Shown: one piece after another, positions 50,237 through 59,220 of the stretch
Layout: each line of letters starts with the position of its first letter
Position numbering within the stretch: position 1 is the stretch's first letter
Assembly: GCA_052379645.1 (NCBI GenBank)
Contig: JBQSYU010000009.1
DNA: 64,000 bases
Reading direction: 5' to 3' (one strand)
Origin: Arthrobacter_H sp030452125
Lineage (GTDB): Bacteria; Actinomycetota; Actinomycetes; Actinomycetales; Micrococcaceae
Made by a program: the position numbers and the translations under genes
The notes under the pieces: generated by a model
Seen by the model: only the letters and a program-made list of their open reading frames with translations
Told to the model about the DNA's origin: nothing
Databases searched by the model: none

Positions 50237-51541
50237 TCAGCGGCCCGCCGGGTAGCCGGGGGAGTTGCCCGCCGGGGGGACGGTCGGCAGGCCCGGGATC
50301 GGGGCATCGATGCCGCTGTCGAATTCACGCAGCAGGGTCATGTCGAAACCGTCGCGACGGAACCGCAGATCGGTGTAGAGCAGCGTGGTGACCGAGCATT
50401 CGTAGGCGAAGCCCAGTCCCGCGGCGATACCGCCGAGGATCGTGCTGACGAAGCCGATCTTGACCAGGAGGCCGGCCAGGGCCGCCGGATCCTCGGGGGC
50501 CAGCATCCCGCCCAGCAACCCGGAGATCATGCTCAGCGGGGAAGTGATCAGGCTGGTGATGATCGCGACGATGATGCCGGTCAGCAGCAGGATCCCGAAG
50601 CACCGCCACCAGGAGGACTTCACCAGGGCGAAGGATCGGGCCATGGCCGCCAGCGGTGGCAGGTTCTCCGCCACGACGGCGTGGACGGTGAACGTCAGTT
50701 TAATCGAGATCCAGAGCGTGGTGGGGATGGCCAGCACCACGACGATGGCCGCCGTGGTGAAGGTGGCGGCCGTATCGGCGTTGAAGGCCACGAGGGTCAC
50801 GATGCCTGCGCAGATGGCCAGCGCCGCGATCCCGGCGATCAGGTACAGCAACGCGACCAGCAGGAGCCTGCCGATCGAGGGGCGCAGGATCCGCAGGGCC
50901 TGCCCGAAGCGGGTCTTGCGGTTCAGCGTCGCCCGCAGCACGGGGATGGTGATGGCCCCCTGGACGATGATCATCAGGAACACCGAGGCCAGCCCGGCCG
51001 CCAGGCTGCCCGCGACCATGGTGATCAAGGATCCGGCCAGGGCGCTGAAATCCGGTTCGGCACCGTCGGCGAAGCCGGGGTCGGCGATGACGGAGAGCAA
51101 CGGGATGGCCAGCAGGGCGCTGATGGTTCCGATGAAGAGCTGGACGATCACCGACAGGCCCAGCGTGGAACCGGCATTGCGGCGGACCGCCTGGAAGGCG
51201 CCGTCGAGCATGTCCCCGAGACCGAGTGGACGCAACGGGACGACCCCGGGCTTCGGCGGCGGGGCATATCCGTAGGGGCCCGCCGGGGGGAAGCCCTGGC
51301 CGGGCGGCGGCATCCCTCCGCCGGGGCCCGGTGGTCCTCCCCAGGAGCCGGGGGCCGGGTGGCCCCAGCCCTGGCCCGGTGCGGCCCCCCACCCCTGCTG
51401 CGGTGGGTTCTGCCAGCCGGGCGCCGCCGGTGGTTCGAAGCCCCCGGGAGCCGGCGGGATTCCGGCGCCCTCCGGCACTCCGGCATCCTGACCGGGCTCG
51501 GAACCGGGCAGGTCGTCGGGGTTGGGTGGGTATTCAGTCAT
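50237..51541 (-). CDS. Pro-rich membrane protein (glycerophosphodiester phosphodiesterase membrane-domain type)
   Basis: First gene of the MoxR operon. The 434-residue product has an N-terminal cytoplasmic tail of about 100 residues rich in Pro, Gly and Gln with repeats such as GWGAAPGQGWGHPAPGSWGG, then a domain with about six hydrophobic helices starting with PLGLGDMLDGAFQAVRRNAG, which resembles the membrane domain attached to glycerophosphoryl diester phosphodiesterases. No catalytic domain is present. The role is unknown, possibly in an envelope complex with DUF4129, DUF4350 and DUF58. ATG at 51541; GAGGGG lies upstream at about 11 bases. Confidence 0.8.
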   Translation of the reverse strand: MTEYPPNPDDLPGSEPGQDAGVPEGAGIPPAPGGFEPPAAPGWQNPPQQGWGAAPGQGWGHPAPGSWGGPPGPGGGMPPPGQGFPPAGPYGYAPPPKPGVVPLRPLGLGDMLDGAFQAVRRNAGSTLGLSVIVQLFIGTISALLAIPLLSVIADPGFADGAEPDFSALAGSLITMVAGSLAAGLASVFLMIIVQGAITIPVLRATLNRKTRFGQALRILRPSIGRLLLVALLYLIAGIAALAICAGIVTLVAFNADTAATFTTAAIVVVLAIPTTLWISIKLTFTVHAVVAENLPPLAAMARSFALVKSSWWRCFGILLLTGIIVAIITSLITSPLSMISGLLGGMLAPEDPAALAGLLVKIGFVSTILGGIAAGLGFAYECSVTTLLYTDLRFRRDGFDMTLLREFDSGIDAPIPGLPTVPPAGNSPGYPAGR

Positions 51542-51628
51542 GCCGTTGGTGCCCCTCGCATCGCGTCAGTGTCCGAACCAGCCTAACGGGGCCCGGTGCG
51601 CCGCTGCAGGGGGCGCACCGCTGACCCC

Positions 51629-51634
51629 TATAGT
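51629..51634 (+). promoter_or_regulatory. Candidate -10 of the mtrAB-lpqB operon
   Basis: TATAGT at 51629-51634 predicts a start near 51641 and a leader of about 48 bases containing the strong Shine-Dalgarno of mtrA. The -35 is not clear. Confidence 0.45.
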
Positions 51635-51688
51635 GGAGGGCAGGTTCAAAGAGACACCAGTGAGACGTTCAGACGGAAGAGGGGTGCC

Positions 51689-52366
51689 ATGAAGGCCCGA
51701 GTTTTGGTGGTCGACGATGACGAGGCGCTGGCCGAGATGATCGGCATCGTGCTGCGTAACGACGACTTCGACCCGGTCTTCTGCTACGACGGGGCCCAGG
51801 CCCTGGACACCTTCCGCGAGGTCAAACCGGATCTGGTCCTGCTGGATCTGATGCTGCCGGGCATGGACGGCATCGAGGTCTGCCGGCTGATCCGGGCCGA
51901 AGCGGATGTCCCGATCGTCATGCTCACGGCCAAATCCGATACCGCCGATGTGGTCCGTGGACTGGAGTCGGGGGCCGACGACTACGTCCCGAAGCCGTTC
52001 AAGCCGGCCGAACTCATCGCCCGGGTCAGGGCCCGGATGCGTCCGGGGGAGAAGCATGCCCCGGAGACGCTGAAGATCGCGGACCTGGTGATCGACGTGG
52101 CCGGGCACTCGGTGACCCGGGGTGGGGAACCGATCTCGTTGACCCCGCTGGAATTCGATCTGCTGGTGGCATTGGCCAGGAAACCGTGGCAGGTCTTCAC
52201 CCGTGAACTGCTGCTCGAACAGGTTTGGGGCTACCGGCATGCCGCCGATACCCGGTTGGTGAACGTCCATGTGCAGCGGCTGCGGTCCAAGGTCGAAACC
52301 GACCCGGAGAACCCCGAAGTCGTCCTGACCGTGCGCGGAGTCGGATACAAGGCCGGACAGGGCTGA
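51689..52366 (+). CDS. mtrA: Response regulator MtrA
   Basis: An essential OmpR-type regulator of actinobacteria that controls cell-wall hydrolases, osmotic response and cell division. The 225-residue product has the receiver domain with phospho-acceptor Asp53 in LVLLDLMLPGMDG, the Asp pair DDDEA at the N-terminus and Lys in VPKPFKP, and a winged-helix DNA-binding domain (SLTPLEFDLLVALARKPWQVFTRELLLEQVWGY, DTRLVNVHVQRLRSKVE). GAGGGG lies four bases from the ATG. mtrB follows after two bases. Confidence 0.96.
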   Translation: MKARVLVVDDDEALAEMIGIVLRNDDFDPVFCYDGAQALDTFREVKPDLVLLDLMLPGMDGIEVCRLIRAEADVPIVMLTAKSDTADVVRGLESGADDYVPKPFKPAELIARVRARMRPGEKHAPETLKIADLVIDVAGHSVTRGGEPISLTPLEFDLLVALARKPWQVFTRELLLEQVWGYRHAADTRLVNVHVQRLRSKVETDPENPEVVLTVRGVGYKAGQG

Positions 52367-52368
52367 GC

Positions 52369-54321
52369 ATGGAGACCTCCGCCGCGGACCACCCGGCGGC
52401 GGAACCCGACGACGGGGAGCCGCCAGTCTCCCGGGCCTTCCTGCTGCGCCCGCGGGCGGACCGGGAGGGCTCCCGGTGGAAACGCATGGTCACCGCGTGG
52501 CGGCGCTCGCTGCAATTGCGGGCCGTGGCCACCACCGTGCTGCTCTCCGCGTTGGCGATGCTCGGGGCCGGGATCTTCCTGTCGAACCAGATCGCCGACG
52601 GCCTGTTCCAGGAACGCTTCAACCAGGTCCAGGAGGAATCGGTCCGTGGCCTGAACCAGGTCAAATCCAACTTCGAGTCCGCGGCCACCACCGACCGCTC
52701 CAGCACCGTGGCCTTCGTCAATGACACGTTGAAGCTGGTCGAGGGTGATGGTGCCAGCGTCCAACGCGACTTCATCCTGACCCCGCTGCCCAGCTCCGAG
52801 AACATCTATGTCCCCAACACCGCCAGTGGTGGACTGACCAATGCCGTCATCCCCGACACCCTGTCCACCACCGTGAAGGACAGCCCCGGGGTCTATTGGG
52901 AATCGATCAGCTTCCCGCATGCCAGCTACGACACCCCCGGTCTGGCCTTCGGCACCACGGTCCAGTTGCCGCCCGGGCGCGACTATGCCCTGTATCTGGT
53001 CTACGACCTGGATTCGGTACAGCAGACCCTGGACTTCATCCACCGGGTGCTGGCCATCGGTGGGGTGCTGTTGCTCCTGGTCACCGGCGGCATCGCCTGG
53101 TACACCACGCGTCTGGTGGTCCGCCCGGTCTCCACCGCCGCCTCGGCCTCGGAGAAGTTGGCCGCCGGACAGTTGCAGGAACGCCTGGAGGTCCACGGCG
53201 AGGACGAGATCGCCCGGCTGGGGATCTCGTTCAACCGGATGGCCACCAACCTCCAGGACCAGATCACCCAGCTGGCCACCCTGTCGCAGATGCAGCAGCG
53301 CTTCGTCTCGGACGTCTCTCACGAACTGCGCACCCCGCTCACGACGGTCCGCATGGCCGCCGAGGTCCTCCACGACGCCCGCGAGGACTTCGACCCGATC
53401 AACCGGCGCTCCGCCGAACTGCTCTACAACCAGGTCGAACGCTTCCAGACCCTGCTCAACGACCTGTTGGAGATCTCCCGTTTCGACGCAGGGGCCGCGC
53501 TGCTGGATGCCGAGGTCCTCGATCTGGTTCCGGTGGTTCGGCGGGTCGTGGAGACCGCGAGCCTGCATGCGGAGAACCTCGGATCCGAATTGCGCGTCCA
53601 CCTCCCCGAGGAGGGGTGCGCCGTGGAGATGGACCCGCGCCGCATCGAACGGATCATCCGCAACCTGGTGATGAACGCCGTCGAACACGGGGACGGGAAT
53701 CCGATCGACATCACCGTCGGCCAGGATGAATACGCGGTCGCGGTCAGCGTGCGCGACCATGGGATCGGAATGGACCCCGAAGAGGCCTCGCGCGTCTTCG
53801 ACAGGTTCTGGCGCGGGGATCCCGCCCGGGCCCGGACCACCGGAGGCAGTGGGTTGGGACTATCCATCGCCACCGAAGACACCCGCCTGCATGGTGGGTG
53901 GCTGCAGGCCTGGGGTGAGAAGGGCGAAGGAGCCTGCTTCCGGCTGACGTTGCCACGGCATCTGGGCGAATTGCTCGGTTCCTCGCCGTTGCCCCTGATG
54001 CCGCATACCCAGCTGGCGCTGGGCCAGTCGCTGGGCATGGGGGAGCCCGCCCCGTACACGGCCTCGCTGCCCACCCTGCCCACCCTGCCCACCGGGAACC
54101 TCGCCTTGCCCGGCTCGATCCTGCGGGCGGTTCCACCGGCCGAGCGGGCCACCGCGGTGTCCCCCTCCCCGGACCCCGACGACCAGCAGCCCGCCGCCCC
54201 GGACCGGATGGACCCCCACGGTGATGACCGGGCTGCCGCGGGAGGGCCGGAGGAACAGGACCCGGGAAGCATTGCCGACGACGAGCCCGGCACCGGGAAA
54301 CAGGGAGGACAGGATGCTTAA
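52369..54321 (+). CDS. mtrB: Sensor histidine kinase MtrB
   Basis: The membrane histidine kinase paired with MtrA. The 650-residue product has two transmembrane helices (near residues 57-76 and 222-245) around an extracytoplasmic sensor, a HAMP domain (TTRLVVRPVSTAASASEKLA), the phospho-acceptor His318 in FVSDVSHELRTPL, N-box NLVMNAVEHG, G1 DHGIGMDPEEA, and G2 GGSGLGLSIATEDTRLHGGW. A 130-residue Pro-rich, acidic tail follows the kinase core. The stop overlaps lpqB by eight bases. Confidence 0.96.
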   Translation: METSAADHPAAEPDDGEPPVSRAFLLRPRADREGSRWKRMVTAWRRSLQLRAVATTVLLSALAMLGAGIFLSNQIADGLFQERFNQVQEESVRGLNQVKSNFESAATTDRSSTVAFVNDTLKLVEGDGASVQRDFILTPLPSSENIYVPNTASGGLTNAVIPDTLSTTVKDSPGVYWESISFPHASYDTPGLAFGTTVQLPPGRDYALYLVYDLDSVQQTLDFIHRVLAIGGVLLLLVTGGIAWYTTRLVVRPVSTAASASEKLAAGQLQERLEVHGEDEIARLGISFNRMATNLQDQITQLATLSQMQQRFVSDVSHELRTPLTTVRMAAEVLHDAREDFDPINRRSAELLYNQVERFQTLLNDLLEISRFDAGAALLDAEVLDLVPVVRRVVETASLHAENLGSELRVHLPEEGCAVEMDPRRIERIIRNLVMNAVEHGDGNPIDITVGQDEYAVAVSVRDHGIGMDPEEASRVFDRFWRGDPARARTTGGSGLGLSIATEDTRLHGGWLQAWGEKGEGACFRLTLPRHLGELLGSSPLPLMPHTQLALGQSLGMGEPAPYTASLPTLPTLPTGNLALPGSILRAVPPAERATAVSPSPDPDDQQPAAPDRMDPHGDDRAAAGGPEEQDPGSIADDEPGTGKQGGQDA

Positions 54322-56044
54322 GCACAGGGCATGGCACGGCGGCGGGGCCCGGGTCACCAGGGTACTCGGGGCCCTCGTCGCGGTCCTGTTGGTCATCACC
54401 GGTTGTGCCTCGATCCCGACGTCGGGGCCCGTGGGCACCAGTGCCCCCGAAGCCGCCGGCCAATCCGATTTCTCCTATGCCTTCGATCCTCCCGGGCCCA
54501 CCAAGGATGCTTCCCCGCAGCAGATCATCGAGGGGTTCCTGCGCGCGGGCATCGACCCGCAGGACGATTACAGCGTGGCCCGCGAATACCTGGCCCGGGA
54601 TGTCTCCCGGGAATGGCGGGCCGCGGACCGGACCACCGTCTATACCTCCGAACCCAACATCGTGGAGAATGTCGAAAAAGGCAGCTACACGGTGGAGGTC
54701 TCGGAGACCTCCAGCATCGACGAATACGGGCTCCTGACACGCAAGAAGGAACGGACCACGAAGTCGGTGGACTTCGAACTGGTCCAGGTCGACGGCCAAT
54801 GGCGGCTCTCGAAGGTCCCGGATGGCACGATGATGGACGAGGGAAGCTTCGCGATCGTGTTCAAGTCCTACCCGTTGTACTTCTACGATTCCACCGACAC
54901 CTACGCCGTGGCCGACTACCGGTGGTTCGCCACGCGGCAGGGCCTGTCCGCGACCGTCACGGCCGCACTGTTGGCCGGCCCCGCCCCTTATCTGCGCAAT
55001 GCCGTCAGCAGTGCCTTCCCCGAAGGCAGCGAACTGGCGCGGGCCTCCGTGCCGGTGGAGTCCAAGCGGGCCACGGTGGACCTGAACGAGGCGACGTTCA
55101 CCGATGCCAACGAGCTGCAACGACAACTGATGCAACAGCAGCTCGAATTGACGCTGAGCCAGATCCAGAACGTCAGCACGGTCACGATGACGGTCGCCCA
55201 ACGGGCCGTGAGCCTGGGCAGCGTGGCCGAGGGGTTCACCGATGCCATCGTCGAGGCCTCGGTGCCGAACACCCAGATCGCGATCGCCAACAATTCCCTG
55301 GTGTTCTACCAGGGCAACGGCGTCGTCCCCGTGGGAGGGGTCCAGGACATCTCCTCGCATAAGCCCCGCGACCCGGCCATGTCTCCCGCGGACAATCGTT
55401 TTGCCTTCCTGAACGGCAAGCGCACCCAACTGTTCACCGTGGACGAATCCGGGGTGGTCCATGAGGCGACCACCGGGCAGAAGTTGTTGCGTCCGAGCAT
55501 CGACGTCCACGGCTGGACGTGGACGGTCGGCAACGACGGACGCACCCGGGTCAGGGCGACCCCCTCGGACACGAAGAAGGACGGCCCCTCACGCCAGGTC
55601 AATGCCGGATGGATGTCCAAGGCGGATGTCACCTCCCTGCGGGTTTCCCCCGATGGGGCCCGGGCCCTGGTGATCGCCAAGGTCAAGGGCACGACCGGAG
55701 TCTACATCACCGGCATCATCCGTGACAGCGAAGGCGTCCCGCGCGGGTTCACCGATCCGTTGAAGCTGGACTCCTCGGTTCCGGTGGAGCGGGGGGTGTG
55801 GAACTCCTCGGATTCCGTGGTGGTGATGAAACCCAGCGACACCAAGGCCGTCCAGGCCGAAGAACTCTCCCTGGATGGAAGCACCAAGGAACTGGAACCG
55901 TTGTTGGGGATGACCAATATCTCCGCCGGCCCGGGAGACCAGCGTACGGTCTACGCCGAAACCCCCGACGGGGTCTACTCGCAGGTCTTCTCCACCTGGA
56001 AGAAGCGTGAGGGCAAGGCCACCCAGCTCGCCTACCCGGGGTAG
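54314..56044 (+). CDS. lpqB: Lipoprotein LpqB
   Basis: An extracytoplasmic lipoprotein that modulates the MtrB sensor; mutants of relatives affect MtrA phosphorylation and cell envelope. The 576-residue product has a lipobox VITGCAS with lipidated Cys31, a GerMN-like domain (YRWFATRQGLSATVTAALLAG through about residue 300) and a beta-propeller-like second half (MSPADNRFAFLNGKR, VTSLRVSPDGARALVIAKV). GGGAGG lies five bases before the ATG; the frame is fully coupled to mtrB. Confidence 0.95.
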   Translation: MLKHRAWHGGGARVTRVLGALVAVLLVITGCASIPTSGPVGTSAPEAAGQSDFSYAFDPPGPTKDASPQQIIEGFLRAGIDPQDDYSVAREYLARDVSREWRAADRTTVYTSEPNIVENVEKGSYTVEVSETSSIDEYGLLTRKKERTTKSVDFELVQVDGQWRLSKVPDGTMMDEGSFAIVFKSYPLYFYDSTDTYAVADYRWFATRQGLSATVTAALLAGPAPYLRNAVSSAFPEGSELARASVPVESKRATVDLNEATFTDANELQRQLMQQQLELTLSQIQNVSTVTMTVAQRAVSLGSVAEGFTDAIVEASVPNTQIAIANNSLVFYQGNGVVPVGGVQDISSHKPRDPAMSPADNRFAFLNGKRTQLFTVDESGVVHEATTGQKLLRPSIDVHGWTWTVGNDGRTRVRATPSDTKKDGPSRQVNAGWMSKADVTSLRVSPDGARALVIAKVKGTTGVYITGIIRDSEGVPRGFTDPLKLDSSVPVERGVWNSSDSVVVMKPSDTKAVQAEELSLDGSTKELEPLLGMTNISAGPGDQRTVYAETPDGVYSQVFSTWKKREGKATQLAYPG

Positions 56045-56111
56045 CGGCCCGCTGTCCACAGCCGCTGGTCCGGACCTTCCAGACATGGCCCGCCCCGGGG
56101 ACCATGAAGGC

Positions 56112-56969
56112 ATGGAGTACCCGGCATTACCCGATCGGTGGGGTCGTCGCCTGGACTCGGTGGCCTTCTCCTCCTCGGTCCGGGGGCCGCTGTCGGCCCT
56201 GGCCGAACTCGGTTCGGTGGCGGCGCCCAGCGACTGTGTGTTCTGCCGCCGGCCCGATGTGGTGATGTGCCGGTCCTGCCGGGGCTCCTTCCGGGCCGCG
56301 ACCGTCCGTCCCTTCCAGGCCCAGGACGGGGCCGAGTCCCTCCCGTTGGATCCGAAGGGGGAACCGTTGGCCGTGGTGGCCGGGGGAGTCTATGCCCGGG
56401 AGGTCTCGGCCGCCGTCCTGGCGTTCAAGAACCGCCAACGGGTCTCCTTGGCCGGGGTGTTGGGCCCGGCCCTGGCAGGGGCCCTGCGGGTCGCCGGGGA
56501 GGGCTTTGACGACGGGGTGGTGCTGGTGCCGATCCCCTCGACCCGCATCGCCCGGGCCCGCCGCGGCTATGCCCCGGTGGACGTGCTGTTGACCTGGATC
56601 CAGCGCCGGGCCCTGTTGCCGCCGTCGACCAGCCTCGCCCGCATGCTGCGGGTCCGCCCCGGACCGCCATGGGCGGGGGCCGCGCAGAAGACCAAGGGCC
56701 GGCGTGCCCGCTCGGGTAGTGCCGCACAACTGGTCCTGCGTCGCACGCGGGGGATCCCCGACCGTCCGGTGCTGCTGGTGGATGATGTGCTGACCACCGG
56801 GGCCACCCTGGCCCGGGCGCATCACCAACTCCAGGCCGCCGGGGTCCGGGTCGAGGGTGCCGTGGTGCTGGCCGCGACCGCTGCACCGCGGCACGGGGAC
56901 GGGTCAGCGGTGGGCGCCCCGGATCCCGACGGGAGCGACACGCCCACCGGATCCCGGCCGGGACGCTGA
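56112..56969 (+). CDS. ComF family phosphoribosyltransferase-like protein
   Basis: A ComF-type protein, related to DNA uptake proteins of competent bacteria but widespread outside them; the role here is unknown. The 285-residue product has an N-terminal zinc site CVFCRRPDVVMCRSC (two CxxC pairs near residues 42-56) and the PRPP-binding loop VLLVDDVLTTGATLARA (near 219). In the middle VVLVPIPSTRIARARRGYAPVDVL and TKGRRARSG are typical. The start is uncertain: ATG at 56112 or 56085, neither with a clear Shine-Dalgarno. The location between lpqB and hpf matches mycobacteria. Confidence 0.87.
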   Translation: MEYPALPDRWGRRLDSVAFSSSVRGPLSALAELGSVAAPSDCVFCRRPDVVMCRSCRGSFRAATVRPFQAQDGAESLPLDPKGEPLAVVAGGVYAREVSAAVLAFKNRQRVSLAGVLGPALAGALRVAGEGFDDGVVLVPIPSTRIARARRGYAPVDVLLTWIQRRALLPPSTSLARMLRVRPGPPWAGAAQKTKGRRARSGSAAQLVLRRTRGIPDRPVLLVDDVLTTGATLARAHHQLQAAGVRVEGAVVLAATAAPRHGDGSAVGAPDPDGSDTPTGSRPGR

Positions 56970-57030
56970 GGAATTCGATGCCAGACCACATGTCGAGTGA
57001 CGTGGATCACGAAATGAACGGTGGGAAGGC

Positions 57031-57058
57031 TTGATTAACCTGCGCGCTGGATTACGGT
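57031..57058 (+). promoter_or_regulatory. Promoter of hpf
   Basis: TTGATT (57031-57036), a 16-base spacer and TACGGT (57053-57058) fit a sigma-70-type promoter; the start point should fall at about 57064, which coincides with an ATG. Confidence 0.55.
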
Positions 57059-57063
57059 TGAGT

Positions 57064-57108
57064 ATGGGCACCTCACCAAGAGGAGAAGAACCCATCTTCA
57101 GCGGTTGA
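57064..57108 (+). CDS. Possible leaderless 14-codon upstream ORF in the hpf leader
   Basis: ATG at 57064 begins a frame of 14 codons (MGTSPRGEEPIFSG) ended by TGA at 57106-57108. The ATG lies five bases after the predicted -10, so the transcript would start at or one base from it. The stop codon lies in the left arm of a 13-bp hairpin. Translation of it is a hypothesis; it may set the fold of the leader. Confidence 0.35.
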   Translation: MGTSPRGEEPIFSG

Positions 57109-57130
57109 AAGGAGAGACTTTCAGCCGCTG
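57099..57130 (+). promoter_or_regulatory. 13-bp leader hairpin of hpf
   Basis: CAGCGGTTGAAAG (57099-57111) pairs with CTTTCAGCCGCTG (57118-57130) with one G-T wobble, loop GAGAGA. It lies about 30 bases upstream of the hpf start, without a T-tract, and its loop region contains an AAAGGAGA that could look like a ribosome-binding site. Confidence 0.6.
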
Positions 57131-57161
57131 TCGTGTCACCCGAGGTCAGTAGGAGGACACC

Positions 57162-57845
57162 ATGGAGATGCACATCACCGGGCGCAATGTGACGGTATCC
57201 GATCGATTCCGCGAATACGCGGATGAGAAGACGGGCAAGATCGAGCAGTTGGCCAGCAAGGTCCAGCGCCTCGACGTGAAGGTCACCAAGGAACCCAACG
57301 CCCGGCAGGCCGAAGCCCAGCTGACAGTGGAGATCAGCGTGGTGGGCAGCGGCCCGGCCATCCGTGCCGAGGCCAAGGCGGCCGATAAGTTCGCGGCCTT
57401 CGATACGGCCTTCGCCAAATTGCTCGAGCGGCTGCGGCGGGCCCGCGATCGGCGAAAGGTCCACCACGGCCGGCAGACACCCAAGGCGGTGTTCCAGGCG
57501 ACGTCGACCCTAGAACCGGTCAGCAGTACCATGCCCCTGCATGAACAAACCCGTCAGGAACAGGACCAGGAACGCGAAGCAGCCGAAGCCGCCGAGGAAA
57601 GCCCGGTCGAGATCCGCCGTAAGGTCTTCCCCTCCGAGACCATGAGCGTGGACGATGCGGTGGACCGCATGGAACTGGTCGGGCACCCGTTCTACCTGTT
57701 CGTCGATGCCGACACCGGGGCCAGCTCGGTGGTGTACCGCCGGCGGCAATGGAACTACGGGGTGATCACCCTCGACGACAACCACTCCGACGAGGAGACG
57801 GTGGAGACCCGGAAGTACCGTGGCTCGCAGGGCGCCGCCGTGTGA
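57162..57845 (+). CDS. hpf: Long-form ribosome hibernation promoting factor
   Basis: Binds the 30S decoding centre and dimerises 70S ribosomes to inactive 100S particles in starvation. The 227-residue product has the N-terminal RaiA/YfiA domain (MEMHITGRNVTVSDRFREYADEK, EAKAADKFAAFDTAFAKLLERLRR), a linker, and the long-form C-terminal dimerisation domain (IRRKVFPSETMSVDDAVDRMELVGHPFYLFVDADTG, YRRRQWNYGVI). GTAGGAGGACACC before the ATG is a strong Shine-Dalgarno. A 190-base leader with promoter, possible upstream ORF and hairpin precedes it. Confidence 0.95.
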   Translation: MEMHITGRNVTVSDRFREYADEKTGKIEQLASKVQRLDVKVTKEPNARQAEAQLTVEISVVGSGPAIRAEAKAADKFAAFDTAFAKLLERLRRARDRRKVHHGRQTPKAVFQATSTLEPVSSTMPLHEQTRQEQDQEREAAEAAEESPVEIRRKVFPSETMSVDDAVDRMELVGHPFYLFVDADTGASSVVYRRRQWNYGVITLDDNHSDEETVETRKYRGSQGAAV

Positions 57846-57873
57846 TGACGGCTCCGGGGCCCGAAAGGGCTCC

Positions 57874-59148
57874 ATGACCCGATCGATGACCTTGGCCCAG
57901 GCCCGGCGCATTGCGCTGGCGGCCCAGGGACTTCATCAGGAACGGCCCACCCGCCGGGCGACCGCCCGGCAGGTGGGCCGGACCTTTGAGCGCCTGCAAT
58001 TGTTGCAAATTGATTCGGTCAACGTCCTGACCCGGGCCCACTATCTGCCGCTCTTCGCCCGGTTGGGGCCCTACGATCGGGCGGCATTGGACCGGTTGTC
58101 CTCCCGGTCGCCACGGCGGATGGTGGAGTACTGGGCCCACGAAGCAAGCTTCATCCGGCCCGAACACCACGCCGACCTGTTGCTGTGGCAACGACGGACC
58201 TGGATGGGCAGCTTCACCCCCGATCGTCCCGAACTCGGTGAACTGGCCGACCGGATCCTTGACCTGCTGGGCTCCTCACGGCCGCTGACGGCCCGTGAGG
58301 TGGCGACTCGTTTGGGACACCATGAAGTGATCGACCGTTCCGGCTGGGGATGGAACCGCTCCTCGGTGAAGGAGGCGTTGGAAGCCATGTTCGCCCTCGG
58401 GCAGGTCGGCTCCGTGAACCGCAGCACCCAGTTCGAACGGCGTTATGCCCCCATCTCCACGGTCCTTCCCCCACAGGCCCGCAGTGCGGGGCCGCCGCGG
58501 GCGATCGAGGGGGTCGGAGGTGGCATGGTCGTCGCGGCCACCGACGCCGAGCGCTCCACCTCCGCCCGCAGGCTGATCGAGGCCGCGGCCAGGGCTCACG
58601 GCATCGGCACCGTGCGTTGCCTGGCCGATTACTTCAGGCTCCCGGTCCGCGCCGCGGCCGAAGCCGTGGAACGACTCGTCGAGGACGGGGTGCTCGAACT
58701 GGTCGATGTCCAGGGGTGGCCCGGCCGCCAATACCTCCACCACCAGGCTCTCAAACCGCGCCGGGCACGGGCCCGGGCGCTGCTCAGCCCCTTTGACTCG
58801 CTGGTCTTCGAACGACGGCGCCTGGAGGAGCTCTTCGGTTTCCACTACCGGCTCGAGATCTACACCCCGGCCGCCCGACGACGCTACGGCTACTACGTCC
58901 TGCCCTTCCTGTTGGGCCAGGACCTCGTGGCCCGGGTGGATCTCAAGGCCGATCGGGCGCGGGGAGTGCTCCTGGTCAGATCCAGCCACGCCGAACCGGA
59001 GGCACCCGCTGAAACCGCCCGGGAACTGGCGTCCGAGCTTTCCCTGATGGCTGAATGGCTCGGTCTGGAATCGGTGCAGGTCGAACTGGAGGGTAACCTT
59101 TCCCTAGAACTGGCCAATACGGTGGGGACACGAAGCGCGGGAACCTGA
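57874..59148 (+). CDS. YcaQ/AlkX-type winged-helix DNA glycosylase
   Basis: A HTH_42 protein of the AlkZ/YcaQ family; characterised members unhook DNA interstrand crosslinks from nitrogen mustards. The 424-residue product has the N-terminal winged helix TLAQARRIALAAQGL, the catalytic-site stretch LLQIDSVNVLTRAHYLP with the Q-I-D pattern of the AlkX subgroup, and RMVEYWAHEASFIRPEHH; the C-terminal half has SPFDSLVFERRRLEELFGFHYRLEIY. GAAAGGG lies four bases from the ATG at 57874. The hpf stop is 28 bases upstream. Confidence 0.85.
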   Translation: MTRSMTLAQARRIALAAQGLHQERPTRRATARQVGRTFERLQLLQIDSVNVLTRAHYLPLFARLGPYDRAALDRLSSRSPRRMVEYWAHEASFIRPEHHADLLLWQRRTWMGSFTPDRPELGELADRILDLLGSSRPLTAREVATRLGHHEVIDRSGWGWNRSSVKEALEAMFALGQVGSVNRSTQFERRYAPISTVLPPQARSAGPPRAIEGVGGGMVVAATDAERSTSARRLIEAAARAHGIGTVRCLADYFRLPVRAAAEAVERLVEDGVLELVDVQGWPGRQYLHHQALKPRRARARALLSPFDSLVFERRRLEELFGFHYRLEIYTPAARRRYGYYVLPFLLGQDLVARVDLKADRARGVLLVRSSHAEPEAPAETARELASELSLMAEWLGLESVQVELEGNLSLELANTVGTRSAGT

Positions 59149-59172
59149 AAGGGCCGCCGATCGTGTCTCCCG

Positions 59173-59178
59173 TAGACT
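59173..59178 (+). promoter_or_regulatory. Candidate -10 of secA
   Basis: TAGACT predicts a start near 59185, giving a leader of about 36 bases with a GGAG Shine-Dalgarno. The -35 is not recognisable. Confidence 0.4.
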
Positions 59179-59220
59179 GGTCAAGCCAGAATTCCTGTGC
59201 CTGAGATTTGGAGCTACCAC

